A DNA stretch of 64,000 bases from Afipia birgiae 34632 (GCF_000308295.2 NZ_HG326652.1:2849931-2913930); one strand, 5' to 3'; shown: positions 51,749 through 60,033, counted from the first letter of the stretch. A program made the numbers and translations. Notes: generated by a model not told the origin, from the letters alone.

Positions 51749-52936
51749 TCACTTCGCCGCACTCATAAGCGCGCGGCCGAAGTAAACTACGAAGCCGAGA
51801 AATGCCGTCGCCCATGCAAAGGCGGCTAGATGCAGCAACTGGCCGCTCCAGGCTGGGACCATGACCGCGCAGATGCGAGCAAGCGCCGCAATCACAATAG
51901 CGGCATAAATTCCCTGCGTTGAGAGCGAGGCCGTCAGCCGCTGGCCGGTATGACCAAGGCTTGCACGTGTCATCACCGCCAATGTCATGACTCCGGCGGC
52001 TCCCGCCATCCACGCGTGGATGCCAGCACTTGCGGGAACGAAACTGAAGGCAGATGCCGCAGACAGTAAAAAGCCAGCCGGAATGAAAGCGTATCCGACG
52101 TGTAGGACGAGGACGAGGCGCTCCCGGGAAGTGCGGTCACCAGCCCATCGGCCGAGACGAATGACGTGCAGGACTCCTATCAGGGCAAGCAGGATGCCCA
52201 TCCAGAAGCCATCTTGACAGAAAACCCACGCCAGCAGTGCCGCCGCGCTCAGGATGACGATCGCCACGTCGAACCTGGCGAAGGGAGACGGCAAGCGTCC
52301 GGGATTTTCGCGCACCAGCCAGTTGCGTGTGAAACTTGGAATGATTCGGCCACCGATCAGCAGGATCAGCAGGACGACAACGGCAATACCGGCACGAATG
52401 CCGTAATCCGCCGTACCGGCGAAATGTGCCTCTAGGTGGAAAGCGATGTTGCCGAGGAGGAGAAGCGCGACCAGCGCGACAACCTTGAGGTTGCGCCAGT
52501 TTCGTCCGACGAGAATTTCACGTCCGATGGCGGCCGTGATCAGCGCAAGGAAGCTGATATCGATCAGCATGGCTGCGAACCAGCCGATCCCCGCCGAGCA
52601 TGTCACGGCAAGCCGTCCGATGATCCAAACGATGACCAGCGCGAGCAACGGCATACCCTGAATAGGCAACCGTCCGGTCCAGTTCGGAATTGCCGTGAAC
52701 AGAAAGCCGGTGATGACCGCCGGCAAATAGCCGTACAGCATTTCGTGCACATGCCAGTCGCGCGGAGCGAAAGTTGTCTGCAGCGTCAACTCCCCCAGAA
52801 ACACCGGCAGCCAGGCCAGAACGGCAAGTCCCGCATAAGCCGCGCCGAGCAGGAAAAATGGCCTGAACCCGTAGGATAAAACCGCAGGCCCCTGATAGAG
52901 CCGCAGCCGCGGCACCGGAGTATTTTGGGTTGTCAT
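51749..52936 (-). CDS. nnrS: NnrS family haem- and copper-containing membrane protein
   Basis: A 395-residue protein with about twelve membrane helices. The NnrS beginning VLSYGFRPFFLLGAAYAGLA is near residue 20, WHVHEMLYGY near 62 and the conserved GGRIIPSFTRNW near 195. NnrS proteins help bacteria cope with nitric oxide and are controlled by NO-responsive regulators. ATG 52936 lies 130 bases after the DUF2249 gene; both are preceded by an NsrR-like operator. A truncated nnrS start occurs at 30181. Confidence 0.94.
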   Translation of the reverse strand: MTTQNTPVPRLRLYQGPAVLSYGFRPFFLLGAAYAGLAVLAWLPVFLGELTLQTTFAPRDWHVHEMLYGYLPAVITGFLFTAIPNWTGRLPIQGMPLLALVIVWIIGRLAVTCSAGIGWFAAMLIDISFLALITAAIGREILVGRNWRNLKVVALVALLLLGNIAFHLEAHFAGTADYGIRAGIAVVVLLILLIGGRIIPSFTRNWLVRENPGRLPSPFARFDVAIVILSAAALLAWVFCQDGFWMGILLALIGVLHVIRLGRWAGDRTSRERLVLVLHVGYAFIPAGFLLSAASAFSFVPASAGIHAWMAGAAGVMTLAVMTRASLGHTGQRLTASLSTQGIYAAIVIAALARICAVMVPAWSGQLLHLAAFAWATAFLGFVVYFGRALMSAAK

Positions 52937-53067
52937 GTGCTCAACCGCTCCTCGACACCGGATCAGCACGTCTTACATCGCTTCGGTACCCGCGCAATCC
53001 GACGAACCGAGCATCAACCTGTATGCGACCGATGGCGTCACTAACAAATCTCACGCCGTAAAATTTC

Positions 53068-53313
53068 CTAGCCTTGCTGAAGCCGAATTCGCCAAACATC
53101 CGGACCCTGAACGAGGTATGTCCATCGGCAGCGCGCTCCATGTTTTGCTTCGAGCTGAAGACGCAGGGGCCTTGGATCATGATCTACCACCAGTTGAAGA
53201 CTGCTATCCGAACCAAGTTGTTCGAATAACTGGAAGATGATCCTGTGACGATGACGCGGATCAATATCCCGCACATTGATCACTCTCTCTGAGGCATGAA
53301 CGTCTTCAGACAT
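53068..53313 (-). CDS. DUF2249 single-domain protein beside nnrS
   Basis: An 81-residue protein with the DUF2249 features ERVINVRDIDPRHRHRIIFQLFEQL and LQLVVDHDPRPLRLQLEAKHG, ending in a tryptophan-containing strand (DVWRIRL). ATG 53313 is chosen because AAGGA stands seven bases before it; the GTG at 53361 lacks such a site. The family is typical of NO and denitrification loci. An NsrR-like operator 70-90 bases upstream suggests NO induction together with nnrS. Confidence 0.82.
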   Translation of the reverse strand: MSEDVHASERVINVRDIDPRHRHRIIFQLFEQLGSDSSLQLVVDHDPRPLRLQLEAKHGARCRWTYLVQGPDVWRIRLQQG

Positions 53314-53382
53314 CGCCAATTCCTTCGCTTCACCGATCTGCAAGTCGGTCAAATTGAGCACTACTTCACCAACTGGCTCAAA

Positions 53383-53405
53383 AAGATATACTATAAATGA
53401 CTCTT
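53383..53405. promoter_or_regulatory. NsrR-like operator upstream of DUF2249-nnrS
   Basis: AAGATATAC, five bases, then ATGACTCTT: 23 bases in the layout of the known NsrR site (AAGATGYATTT-N-AAATRCATCTT), matching at about 18 of 23 positions. The nsrR gene is the next gene upstream. Confidence 0.55.
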
Positions 53406-53471
53406 ATAAGAATTGTCAGCTTATGCAAGTGCCTTCCCGGAAATGGACGATAAATGATGAACAAATATCGA

Positions 53472-53900
53472 TCAGACCGCGGGTTTGATCCCGAAATCCT
53501 TAGGGCTAAGAATCAGATCGGCCAGCGTATAACCGTCCAACGTTCCGACGAAGGCAGCGAGCGCTTCGTGGAGAGCACCGCGTAGCCGACAGCGTGGCGT
53601 GATCAGACATCGGTTGTCGGCTGTGAAACACTCGACCAAGGCAAAATCCGGCTCCGTGGCCCGTAGGACATCGCCGAGGCGGATCGAATCCGGACGTTTG
53701 GCCAATGCAAGACCGCCCGATCTCCCCCTAATGGCTTTCAGGTAGCCAGCCCGGGTGAGTTGGTTTGCGACTTTCATGAGATGTGCTCGGGAAATTCCGT
53801 ACAACCCGGCCGTTTCCTCAATGGTGATCAAGTTTTCACCACGCATGGCCGCGTACATTAGTACGCGGAGCGCGTAGTCCGAGAAATGTGTCAATCGCAT
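53472..53900 (-). CDS. nsrR: NsrR, Rrf2-family nitric-oxide-sensing repressor
   Basis: A 142-residue Rrf2 regulator with an N-terminal winged helix (LTHFSDYALRVLMYAA, GISRAHLMKVANQLTRAGYLK) and the three cysteines that bind the Fe-S cluster in ECFTADNRCLITPRCRLRG near residues 90-105. The spacing C-x8-C-x5-C is that of NsrR. Nitric oxide destroys the cluster and releases repression. It stands beside two NsrR-like boxes (53383, 54547). A dead copy lies at 28560-28800. Confidence 0.93.
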   Translation of the reverse strand: MRLTHFSDYALRVLMYAAMRGENLITIEETAGLYGISRAHLMKVANQLTRAGYLKAIRGRSGGLALAKRPDSIRLGDVLRATEPDFALVECFTADNRCLITPRCRLRGALHEALAAFVGTLDGYTLADLILSPKDFGIKPAV

Positions 53901-54052
53901 CGCAGATTCCGAGAGTTGCAGGCCATCCAGGACATCTCGAAGAATCCTTCATCCCCCAAAAGATGCACAGACATCATCTTTTGCAAGCTCGCGCCGAAAT
54001 CATGCTGCCGCGCCTACTCAACTTGTGACCTCTCAGCGAGAGTGCTCGCGCA

Positions 54053-54520
54053 TCAAAAAGGTCGCGCACACGGACGCTGAAGCCGCCGCGTCATATCGAT
54101 GCTCACAACAATCAGCGCACCGAGCGTGGCAAGCTCGAGCAGAATATAGAGACTGTGCCGGTTCGAGGCTGGCGGCTGCTGCCCCGCGATGATCAATCCG
54201 ACGCGCTGATCCAACAGCGGCAACAACCAGAACGTCTCCACGGCAACCACGAGGCAAACCGCGATGACCATCATGGCGCTTAATCGCGCACGCGCCCCGA
54301 ATACCATCAGGAGCACCGTCGCAGCAAGCAGCCACTCCAACTTGTTGAAAACCGCAAACGTATGTCGACCGACATCAAGCGCCACGCTCAGCGAAAGACT
54401 GGGCGCCAGAAATTTTGCAGGGGTGGCGAGAAACGACACGCCGAGCAGCAAACCAGCCCATACAGCTGCGACGGCGAAAAGGCCGACTGCCCATCTCCAC
54501 CCGTCTGCGGCCCCATCCAT
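54053..54520 (-). CDS. Four-helix membrane protein (DUF4149/TMEM205-like)
   Basis: A 155-residue protein with four membrane helices: about 10-32, 55-75, 80-100 and 130-148. The segment FLATPAKFLAPSLSLSVALDVGRHTFAVFNKLEW resembles DUF4149-like proteins (shown here only as a description of residues 28-62). ATG 54520 is preferred over the frame start at 54586 because the NsrR-like operator lies at 54547-54569. Function unknown; probably part of the NO response. Confidence 0.65.
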   Translation of the reverse strand: MDGAADGWRWAVGLFAVAAVWAGLLLGVSFLATPAKFLAPSLSLSVALDVGRHTFAVFNKLEWLLAATVLLMVFGARARLSAMMVIAVCLVVAVETFWLLPLLDQRVGLIIAGQQPPASNRHSLYILLELATLGALIVVSIDMTRRLQRPCARPF

Positions 54521-54546
54521 ATCGCGGTTCTCCGTGGTTGAACCAT

Positions 54547-54569
54547 AAGATACATCCACTATATATCTA
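54547..54569. promoter_or_regulatory. NsrR-like operator between divergent genes
   Basis: AAGATACAT, five bases, then ATATATCTA: arms related by inversion at 7 of 9 positions and spaced as in NsrR sites. It lies 27 bases from the leftward and 32 bases from the rightward start codon, a position suited to repression of both. Confidence 0.55.
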
Positions 54570-54600
54570 TAACGTTCAAGCAGCAAGAGAGCGTGTAATC

Positions 54601-55008
54601 ATGCGAAGCAATCCTGGGAACGTCGCCCTTCCGACGCCGCCAAACGACCACCGTTCTGCCTCGAATGACGTTCCGGTGGAAACTCGCAGCTCCCATGAAC
54701 AATCCAACGACAGATCCGCCAGCAGCCATCACATCGAAATCGAAGACGGCGCCTTTTGTGTCGACAGTTCAACGCTGGGTGGTCTTCTTCATATTCACCC
54801 TGCTGACATCCCCGAACTTATGCGGAAGCGCGCCATTACAACTGCGTGCGAACGCGGTATCGACGATCATGAGGGGCAGTTTCGCTTGAGCTTTTTTTAC
54901 GGCAACCGGCGCGGCCGGCTAAGCGTCGATGAATCGGGCCGTATCCTGCAACGCTCGGTCGTTGATTTTGGCGAACGACCGCCGGTCATGCACAAACCAC
55001 AAAGCTGA
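54601..55008 (+). CDS. DUF6522-like protein
   Basis: A 135-residue soluble protein. The first 45 residues are low-complexity; the second part (IEIEDGAFCVDSSTLGGLL, then GQFRLSFFYGNRRGRLSVDE) matches the short DUF6522 type found in denitrification and NO-response regions of alphaproteobacteria. ATG 54601 lies just after the NsrR-like site. The role is unknown. Confidence 0.7.
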   Translation: MRSNPGNVALPTPPNDHRSASNDVPVETRSSHEQSNDRSASSHHIEIEDGAFCVDSSTLGGLLHIHPADIPELMRKRAITTACERGIDDHEGQFRLSFFYGNRRGRLSVDESGRILQRSVVDFGERPPVMHKPQS

Positions 55009-55012
55009 GCGA

Positions 55013-55147
55013 ATGAAATTCGTGCTCCTTGACGGTGAAGTGCGTGCCTCGCGAAGAGAGAATACCGTCGTCATTGGTCACTCAAGACTATGGTCAGCGG
55101 TCATGGCGGCAATGATGCTCGTCGCGGTAACGAGCCGACTCGCATAG
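55013..55147 (+). CDS. Possible small membrane peptide
   Basis: A 44-codon frame five bases after the DUF6522 gene, MKFVLLDGEVRASRREN followed by a hydrophobic stretch (WSAVMAAMMLVAVTSRL). It overlaps the 3' end of the convergent MarR gene. No good ribosome-binding site is seen, so it is doubtful. Confidence 0.3.
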   Translation: MKFVLLDGEVRASRRENTVVIGHSRLWSAVMAAMMLVAVTSRLA

Positions 55148-55628
55148 CCGCTTGGTCGCCACAGGGCACAAGACGTTCCATCATCGACGACAGTTGCTGA
55201 AACTCGACGGCGCTCAGACAATCAAAAAGCGCGTCGTTAACAGGGGCTTGTACACTAACGAGATCGTCGAGCAACCGCCTTCCTTTTGGCGTCACCGTCA
55301 GCAGAACGCGACGCCTGTCATTCCTGTTGATTCGCTTTTTGACAAGATCCGCCTCAACGAGCTTCGATACTTCGATCGTGACGAAAGCACCCGATAGATG
55401 AAGGTGCTCGGCAATACGGCTGACGCCTACCCCCCTCTCTCCCTGTAGGTAAGCGATCGATATCAGCGTCGTATAGGCGATACCCGAAATTCCCAACCGT
55501 TCGCTAAAACCCGCGCGGCACTGGCTCACGCGCGCGCTGAATGCCAGAAAATCAAGAATACATTTGCGAAAGAGCGCGTCGCTTCCTCCCGGCATCAGTT
55601 CTGGTTTTGTCACCGTCAGTCGCGGCAC
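55101..55628 (-). CDS. MarR-family transcriptional regulator
   Basis: A 175-residue winged-helix regulator. The helix-turn-helix is in VSRIAEHLHLSGAFVTIEVSKLVEADLVKK near residue 70, and the beta-wing in RNDRRRVLLTVTPKGRRLLDD with the conserved DxR near 100. The start is a GTG with GGGGAG upstream. The target is unknown; its place between the NsrR and FnrN loci suggests a role in the nitrogen-oxide response or in an adjacent catabolic gene outside the window. Confidence 0.88.
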   Translation of the reverse strand: MPRLTVTKPELMPGGSDALFRKCILDFLAFSARVSQCRAGFSERLGISGIAYTTLISIAYLQGERGVGVSRIAEHLHLSGAFVTIEVSKLVEADLVKKRINRNDRRRVLLTVTPKGRRLLDDLVSVQAPVNDALFDCLSAVEFQQLSSMMERLVPCGDQAAMRVGSLPRRASLPP

Positions 55629-55827
55629 AGCCGTTAACTCCCCAAGCTGTAATTCGCATTCTGTTTGACATTGAAGAATGCTGCCGTCTTTCCGACAATG
55701 CGCAATCGCGCTCGCCGTCGACCGGCATGAAAACCTCGTCTCGTCAAGCGGCAGTATGCCGGATCAGGATGCGAGGTCTTTGAGCGGAATCAATCTCTTC
55801 TCAAAATTTCCGATGTCGGACAATTCA

Positions 55828-56580
55828 TCACGTCCATGCCAGAGCTTCTGCGCGCGCCAGATTCAGCAAGCGAAATCCCTTCGGAACGTTGGTGATAACT
55901 TTCTCCCGCTCAAGCTGGGTGAATGTGCGGCTCACCGTTTCAATTGTCAGGCCAAGAAAGTCCGCAATGTCCCGGCGCTTCATGGGCAATGGCAAGGTTT
56001 TCGGCTCCTCCCCAAGCCGTGCGAGCCGGTCGCGCCAGCCAATGAGAAACAACGCTACCTTCTGCTCCGCCGAACGGCTACTGAGCAGAAGCATCTGGTT
56101 ACGGGCCAGATGAAGCTCACGCACCTCGAACTCATTCATTCGGCGCAACATATTTGGTTTGGCTTCAGCGAAGCGCGAGAACCCTTCCTTGGAAAACCGG
56201 CAGGCGACAATCGGTGTAATCGCATCGGCCGAGAAACTGTAGCGACCGGAAAGTGTCGTTCCCAAAAAGTCTCCGGGCAATGCAAACCCGACGATATGGC
56301 GTCGTCCGTCGGGCAACAGTCTATACAAACGCGCGACGCCTTGCGTGAGGCTATAGACCCTGCTGGCGCTCTCATCTTCCGAAAACAAGGACTCCTTCGA
56401 TGCGAAGCGGGTCTCCTTACCTAGCTTTTCAAGATCGTGAAGTTCGACTGAGTCGAGCGCTGCGCACAAGCTGAGCGCGCGCGCCCGGCAATGCAAACAC
56501 CGGCGCGGAAAGTCACCGGACAATCGCGGAAGGGCCGACTGCGGCATGAGGCTGTTCCAGGATGGATGCTTGACCCGCAT
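55828..56580 (-). CDS. fnrN: FnrN, oxygen-sensing Fe-S Crp/Fnr regulator
   Basis: A 250-residue regulator with an N-terminal cysteine cluster (CLHCRARALSLC near residue 29) and a further Cys in PIVACRFSKEG near 133, the ligands for an oxygen-labile 4Fe-4S cluster. The recognition helix ETVSRTFTQLER near 215 carries the E-x3-R that reads TTGAT sites. A perfect TTGAT-N4-ATCAA box 93 bases upstream indicates autoregulation. It is the probable master switch for fixNOQP and the nitrogen-oxide genes here. Confidence 0.93.
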   Translation of the reverse strand: MRVKHPSWNSLMPQSALPRLSGDFPRRCLHCRARALSLCAALDSVELHDLEKLGKETRFASKESLFSEDESASRVYSLTQGVARLYRLLPDGRRHIVGFALPGDFLGTTLSGRYSFSADAITPIVACRFSKEGFSRFAEAKPNMLRRMNEFEVRELHLARNQMLLLSSRSAEQKVALFLIGWRDRLARLGEEPKTLPLPMKRRDIADFLGLTIETVSRTFTQLEREKVITNVPKGFRLLNLARAEALAWT

Positions 56581-56672
56581 TCCGGCACTCCCCCAGTTCC
56601 CCTAACCAACAGCTAACTATACCTAAGACAAGACTGGATTGTCGCATTATCTGTGAATTCTCAGTCTCTTAA

Positions 56673-56686
56673 TTGATCCAGATCAA
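56673..56686. promoter_or_regulatory. Perfect FNR box upstream of fnrN
   Basis: TTGATCCAGATCAA is an exact match to the FNR/FixK consensus TTGAT-N4-ATCAA. Located 93 bases before fnrN and between the divergent genes. Confidence 0.8.
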
Positions 56687-56750
56687 TCCATATGACATCA
56701 CGGTGCGATACTCGCGTGCGAAATTCTCCGCGATTTTCTGACATTCTAGT

Positions 56751-56764
56751 TTGCGCCAAATCAA
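56751..56764. promoter_or_regulatory. Second FNR-type box, before the DUF6455 gene
   Basis: TTGCGCCAAATCAA combines the TTGCG and ATCAA half-sites. Its centre is 58 bases before the DUF6455 start, so rightward transcription from about 56799 fits class II activation. Confidence 0.65.
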
Positions 56765-56815
56765 AGTTCGTAAGTCCTTTGCATGCCATAGTTATACGAA
56801 ACTGGAGGATGGCCA

Positions 56816-57244
56816 ATGGCTTATGATTTCGCTGAGACTCTGAGGCGGCGGCTTTCCCGTTGGATAGCTGTGCGTGAGCTTAGATCCCTCGATAGGATTC
56901 AGCGGGGCGAGTTGGCGCGGGATATTGGGCTACCCGAAGATGTCTTGGGGCGACTTATTGCACGCGGCGGCCGTACCGACGATCAATCACGACGTCTTAT
57001 GTATGCGCTTGAACTCGATATGAATAAAGTCAGATCATTTGATAGCGGCGTGGCTCGCGACATAAATGTCGTTTGTTCCGAATGCTTGGTGACAAGCCAA
57101 TGCCAACGTGAACTTGCCGCAGGCACTGCGCGAAAGAACTATCAGGAGTATTGTCCCAATGCCGAGACATTCGATGCTCTTCGGCAGGAGTTAGGGCGCA
57201 GCCGGAGACAGGATCGAACAACCGGAACCAATCAGTCAATTTGA
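56816..57244 (+). CDS. DUF6455 protein, 3' end cut by an insertion sequence
   Basis: A 142-residue protein. The first part is helical and regulator-like (LDRIQRGELARDIGLPEDVLGRLI near 25-50); the second has four cysteines in a DUF6455 pattern (VCSECLVTSQCQREL and YCPNAETF). Such proteins occur near FnrN-controlled genes. The stop codon TGA at 57242-57244 belongs to the left end of the inserted IS: without the IS the frame would read three codons further (RSA) and stop. So the protein is nearly intact. GGAGG precedes ATG 56816. Confidence 0.8.
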   Translation: MAYDFAETLRRRLSRWIAVRELRSLDRIQRGELARDIGLPEDVLGRLIARGGRTDDQSRRLMYALELDMNKVRSFDSGVARDINVVCSECLVTSQCQRELAAGTARKNYQEYCPNAETFDALRQELGRSRRQDRTTGTNQSI

Positions 57245-57277
57245 CCTGACGGATATTTTGGACCAGCTGGATAGAGA

Positions 57278-58114
57278 CTACTGCATCGCTGCGCTCCGAT
57301 CCAGATGCTGCAGTGTCGGCGCCGATGTTTGCGGTGCCGGCGGCCGGTAGCTCAGAGATGAGTGCGGTCGGATCGTGTTGAAGTGCTTGCGCCATTGCTC
57401 GATGACGACGGTAGCCTCCTTTAGGCTGTAAAAGATTTCACCGTTCAGGCATTCGTCGCGCAGTTTGCCGTTGAAGGACTCGCAGTAGCCGTTTTCCCAT
57501 GGGCTGCCGGGCGCAATGTAGAGCGTCTTTGCTCCGAGCTTTCCGAACCAGCTGCGCACGATCTTGGCCGTCATCTCCGCGCCGTTGTCCGACCGGATGT
57601 GCTCAGGGACGCCTTTAGCAAGCATCACATCGGCCATGGTGTCGATGACGCCGAAGCTGTTGATGCGACGTGCAACCCTGATCGCCAGGCATTCCCTGGT
57701 AAACTCGTCGATCAGCGTCATGAGCCGGAGCTTACGGCCATCATGGGTCTGCGCCTCGACGAAGTCGTAGCTCCAGACATGGTTACGATGCTGCGGCCGC
57801 AAACGGATGCAGGATCCGTCGTTGAGCCACAGCCGGCCGCGCGGTCGCTGTTTGCTGGGTACTTTTAGCCCCTCACGGCGCCAGATCCGCTGGACCCGAT
57901 CACACCCGACCTGCCAGCCGGCATCGACCAGCAGCGACGTGATCCGACGATAGCCATATCGCCCATATTGGGACGCAAGAGAGATAATCGCTCTCGTCAA
58001 CGCATCCTCATCAGATCGAACGATGGTGGTGTATCGCTGTGTTCCGCGGTGCTGGCCGACGATCCGGCAGGCTTGGCGTTCCGAGAGACCATACTTCCCT
58101 CGAATGCCCTCCAC
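57278..58114 (-). CDS. IS3-family transposase, catalytic part (OrfB)
   Basis: A 278-residue rve-type integrase domain. The DDE residues are visible: Asp in [15 protein letters not shown] near 120, Asp in [13 protein letters not shown] near 175 and Glu in [14 protein letters not shown] near 212. The start shown is the first ATG of the frame; in this family the true protein is an OrfAB fusion made by a -1 frameshift from the upstream frame. All catalytic residues are kept, so it may be active. Confidence 0.92.
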   Translation of the reverse strand: MEGIRGKYGLSERQACRIVGQHRGTQRYTTIVRSDEDALTRAIISLASQYGRYGYRRITSLLVDAGWQVGCDRVQRIWRREGLKVPSKQRPRGRLWLNDGSCIRLRPQHRNHVWSYDFVEAQTHDGRKLRLMTLIDEFTRECLAIRVARRINSFGVIDTMADVMLAKGVPEHIRSDNGAEMTAKIVRSWFGKLGAKTLYIAPGSPWENGYCESFNGKLRDECLNGEIFYSLKEATVVIEQWRKHFNTIRPHSSLSYRPPAPQTSAPTLQHLDRSAAMQ

Positions 58115-58137
58115 CGCCTGCCGTCGCCGCTCAGGGC

Positions 58138-58422
58138 TTATAAGTTTCCCGAGGCAACGTCCTTGAGCACCTGCTTCTCAAGCGACACATCGGCGACGAG
58201 ACGCTTGAGGCGGACATTCTCCCGCTCCAGATCCTTCATCCGCTTCGCCTGATCGAGCTCAAGGCCACCGTATTCCTTCCGCCAGCGATAATAACTCTGC
58301 TGCGAAATTCCGGCTTCCCGACAGGCCACCGGCGCTGCCTTGCCCTGCGACATCAATACTTCAATCTGGCGCAGCAGCACCACGATCTGCTCCGCATTAA
58401 ACCTCTTCTTCGGCATGACCAA
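58138..58422 (-). CDS. IS3-family transposase, DNA-binding part (OrfA)
   Basis: A 94-residue helix-turn-helix protein ([40 protein letters not shown]) followed by a leucine-zipper-like coiled coil ([22 protein letters not shown]). This is the OrfA of the IS407 group, which binds the inverted repeats. It precedes OrfB in the usual way. Confidence 0.92.
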   Translation of the reverse strand: MVMPKKRFNAEQIVVLLRQIEVLMSQGKAAPVACREAGISQQSYYRWRKEYGGLELDQAKRMKDLERENVRLKRLVADVSLEKQVLKDVASGNL

Positions 58423-58574
58423 AGCTCCTTTCCAAGCTCAGTTTCTCACAAAGCTTGGTCCAAAAAAGCCCGGTCAGGTCAAATTCGCTCCGCTTGATAT
58501 CGGAACAAGGGCAATCTGCAAAAAGCAAATGCCGGTTCTGTGAGTTGGTATGTGCACAACCATGACGGAACTCT

Positions 58575-59126
58575 CTAATAGAGTTCTCGAAGCCATTTTC
58601 GTATTTCATCAGCATTTTCCGAAAGCTCGGCCGAAAATTCGCCGGCAAAATTTCTCCAGGCATCTAGGTTGCGCGCAGGCACTCCGATAATGGCCGGGAT
58701 GCCGCGCTCAAGCGCTTTCGCCATCAGACCGCACATCCCCCCGCCATCAGCTTCCACCTTGCCGAATTTGTTAAGCACAAGCAGGGCAGGACCATTATCG
58801 AGGCTTCTTTCGACCTTCATGGAGGCATCGATCAGAGCCGCCACATCAAGACGGCATCCCCTCGCACCTGCGCCGCGGTCGTCAAAAAGCGGAGTGCGGT
58901 AACCGCTGGCGAGATCTTCGAGCAGCACATCGCAGCGCCGATCGGATCCCTCGCATACCGGGTGTTGCAGAACTCCTGAGAGAACCAGATTGCGCGAACG
59001 GCATTCGCTGACGATCCACTTGAATATCGCATCCGGATACTCGTCGTTCGCGTAGACAATCGCGGCAAGGCTCGGTTCGTGCTGCCGCGTCAAATCAGGC
59101 GCCGGGCCGGAATGCAATGCAAACAT
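58575..59126 (-). CDS. DUF2478 protein of molybdenum/nitrate-reductase loci
   Basis: A 183-residue protein with the DUF2478 features IVYANDEYPDAIFKWIV near residue 25, CDVLLEDLASGYRTPLFDDRG near 65 and LLVLNKFGKVEADGGGM near 115. The fold resembles small nucleoside-triphosphatases. The family is found next to molybdate transport and molybdoenzyme genes, so a link to molybdenum cofactor supply is likely but unproved. It overlaps mogA by 32 bases and is the last gene of the leftward nar cluster. Confidence 0.82.
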   Translation of the reverse strand: MFALHSGPAPDLTRQHEPSLAAIVYANDEYPDAIFKWIVSECRSRNLVLSGVLQHPVCEGSDRRCDVLLEDLASGYRTPLFDDRGAGARGCRLDVAALIDASMKVERSLDNGPALLVLNKFGKVEADGGGMCGLMAKALERGIPAIIGVPARNLDAWRNFAGEFSAELSENADEIRKWLRELY

Positions 59127-59667
59127 CGGAATTGACCTCGATTGGACGCGCCCCGATTAGCTCAAGACAATACGGGATCGCAGGGAAGATCGCGTTCAGG
59201 CAGACGTCGATGGCTGCAGGGCGACCGGGCAGATTGACGATCAGGGAATGATTGCGTGTACCGGCGATTTGACGTGACAAAATGGCCGTTGGAACGTCGT
59301 CCAAACTGACTCGCCGCATCAATTCACCGAAACCAACCAGCTCGCGTCCGATGACCATGCGCGTTCCCTCGGGCGTGAGATCGCGTGGAGCAGGTCCGGT
59401 CCCGCCTGTCGTCAGAACAAGATCGCAACCTTCGCGATCCGACAATTCGATCAGTGCATTGGCAACGCTTTCCGCACCGTCAGGAATAATCTTGAAGATA
59501 ACGATCCAGTTCGACCGAATGACCTTTCCTAGGAAGGAATTAATAGCCTTCCCGCTCTTGTCGTCGTAGAGACCCTGGCTCGCGCGATCAGAGACAACAA
59601 GGATGCCGATCCGTGCGAGCGGCTTGGATTCCGTAAGATTGGTTGGGTTATCGCGTCCGAGACTCAT
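59095..59667 (-). CDS. MogA/MoaB-type molybdopterin adenylyltransferase
   Basis: A 190-residue MoCF-domain protein that adenylates molybdopterin before molybdenum insertion. The conserved GILVVSDRASQGLYDDKSG is near 20 and LVLTTGGTGPAPRDLTPEG near 80. The C-terminal NLPGRPAAIDVCL fits the family. ATG 59667 overlaps the stop of the preceding gene. Its place in the nar cluster provides cofactor for NarG. Confidence 0.9.
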   Translation of the reverse strand: MSLGRDNPTNLTESKPLARIGILVVSDRASQGLYDDKSGKAINSFLGKVIRSNWIVIFKIIPDGAESVANALIELSDREGCDLVLTTGGTGPAPRDLTPEGTRMVIGRELVGFGELMRRVSLDDVPTAILSRQIAGTRNHSLIVNLPGRPAAIDVCLNAIFPAIPYCLELIGARPIEVNSDVCIAFRPGA

Positions 59668-60020
59668 GAACAGCCTCCGCTTCCTCCACACGTGCATCCC
59701 GCATGAGCATGGTCCATATCGTTGTGAGAAGCCGGCGGGGCTTCGTCCTGCTGCAGCGACCAGGTGATCATGTACGTCAGACAACCTGCCCCCGGATCGG
59801 TGGTACGTTCCAGAGCATTCATAAGGCCTAGCCAGTCTTCGCTGCCGGCAAGGTTTGCAAAACGTCGCACGGCCCCCGATGCATATTCGCCGACGCTTTC
59901 CCCGAACCGGCTCGTCATGGCATCGACACGCGCCAGCAGTACGATGTCGCCGCAGGCAATCAGCGCTTCCGCCGCATGGACCTCGTCGTCAAAGCCACGG
60001 ATAATTTCACCGAGTTGCAT
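59664..60020 (-). CDS. Small protein of the nar cluster with cysteine-rich tail
   Basis: A 118-residue protein: a helical body (IIRGFDDEVHAAEALIACGDIVLLARV) and a tail CTCGGSGGCS preceded by HNDMDHAHAGC, which looks metal-binding. I do not know a family name. Genes of this kind often sit between the parvulin gene and mogA in alphaproteobacterial nar operons. It may handle molybdenum, iron or copper during nitrate reductase maturation. Confidence 0.7.
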   Translation of the reverse strand: MQLGEIIRGFDDEVHAAEALIACGDIVLLARVDAMTSRFGESVGEYASGAVRRFANLAGSEDWLGLMNALERTTDPGAGCLTYMITWSLQQDEAPPASHNDMDHAHAGCTCGGSGGCS

Positions 60021-60033
60021 GCGGCGTTCCTTT

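Larger units (their letters stand above)
57242..58481 (-). mobile_element. IS3-family (IS407-like) insertion sequence, complete, 4-base target duplication
   Basis: The element is 1240 bases long. The left end begins TGACCTGACGGATATTTTGG and the right end is the inverse of TGACCTGACCGGGCTTTTTT, giving imperfect terminal inverted repeats. AATT at 57238-57241 is repeated at 58482-58485 as target duplication. It holds the two usual overlapping transposase frames on the minus strand. It separates the FnrN-regulated DUF6455 gene from the nar operon's last gene. Confidence 0.9.

Noticed and set aside
51577-51762. Small leftward ORF between nnrS and fixN
   Set aside because: It overlaps the FNR-type box of fixN, lacks a spaced ribosome-binding site and has no known family.
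52935-53240. Rightward ORF opposite the DUF2249 gene
   Set aside because: It is the antisense of a recognised DUF2249 gene with a good start site.
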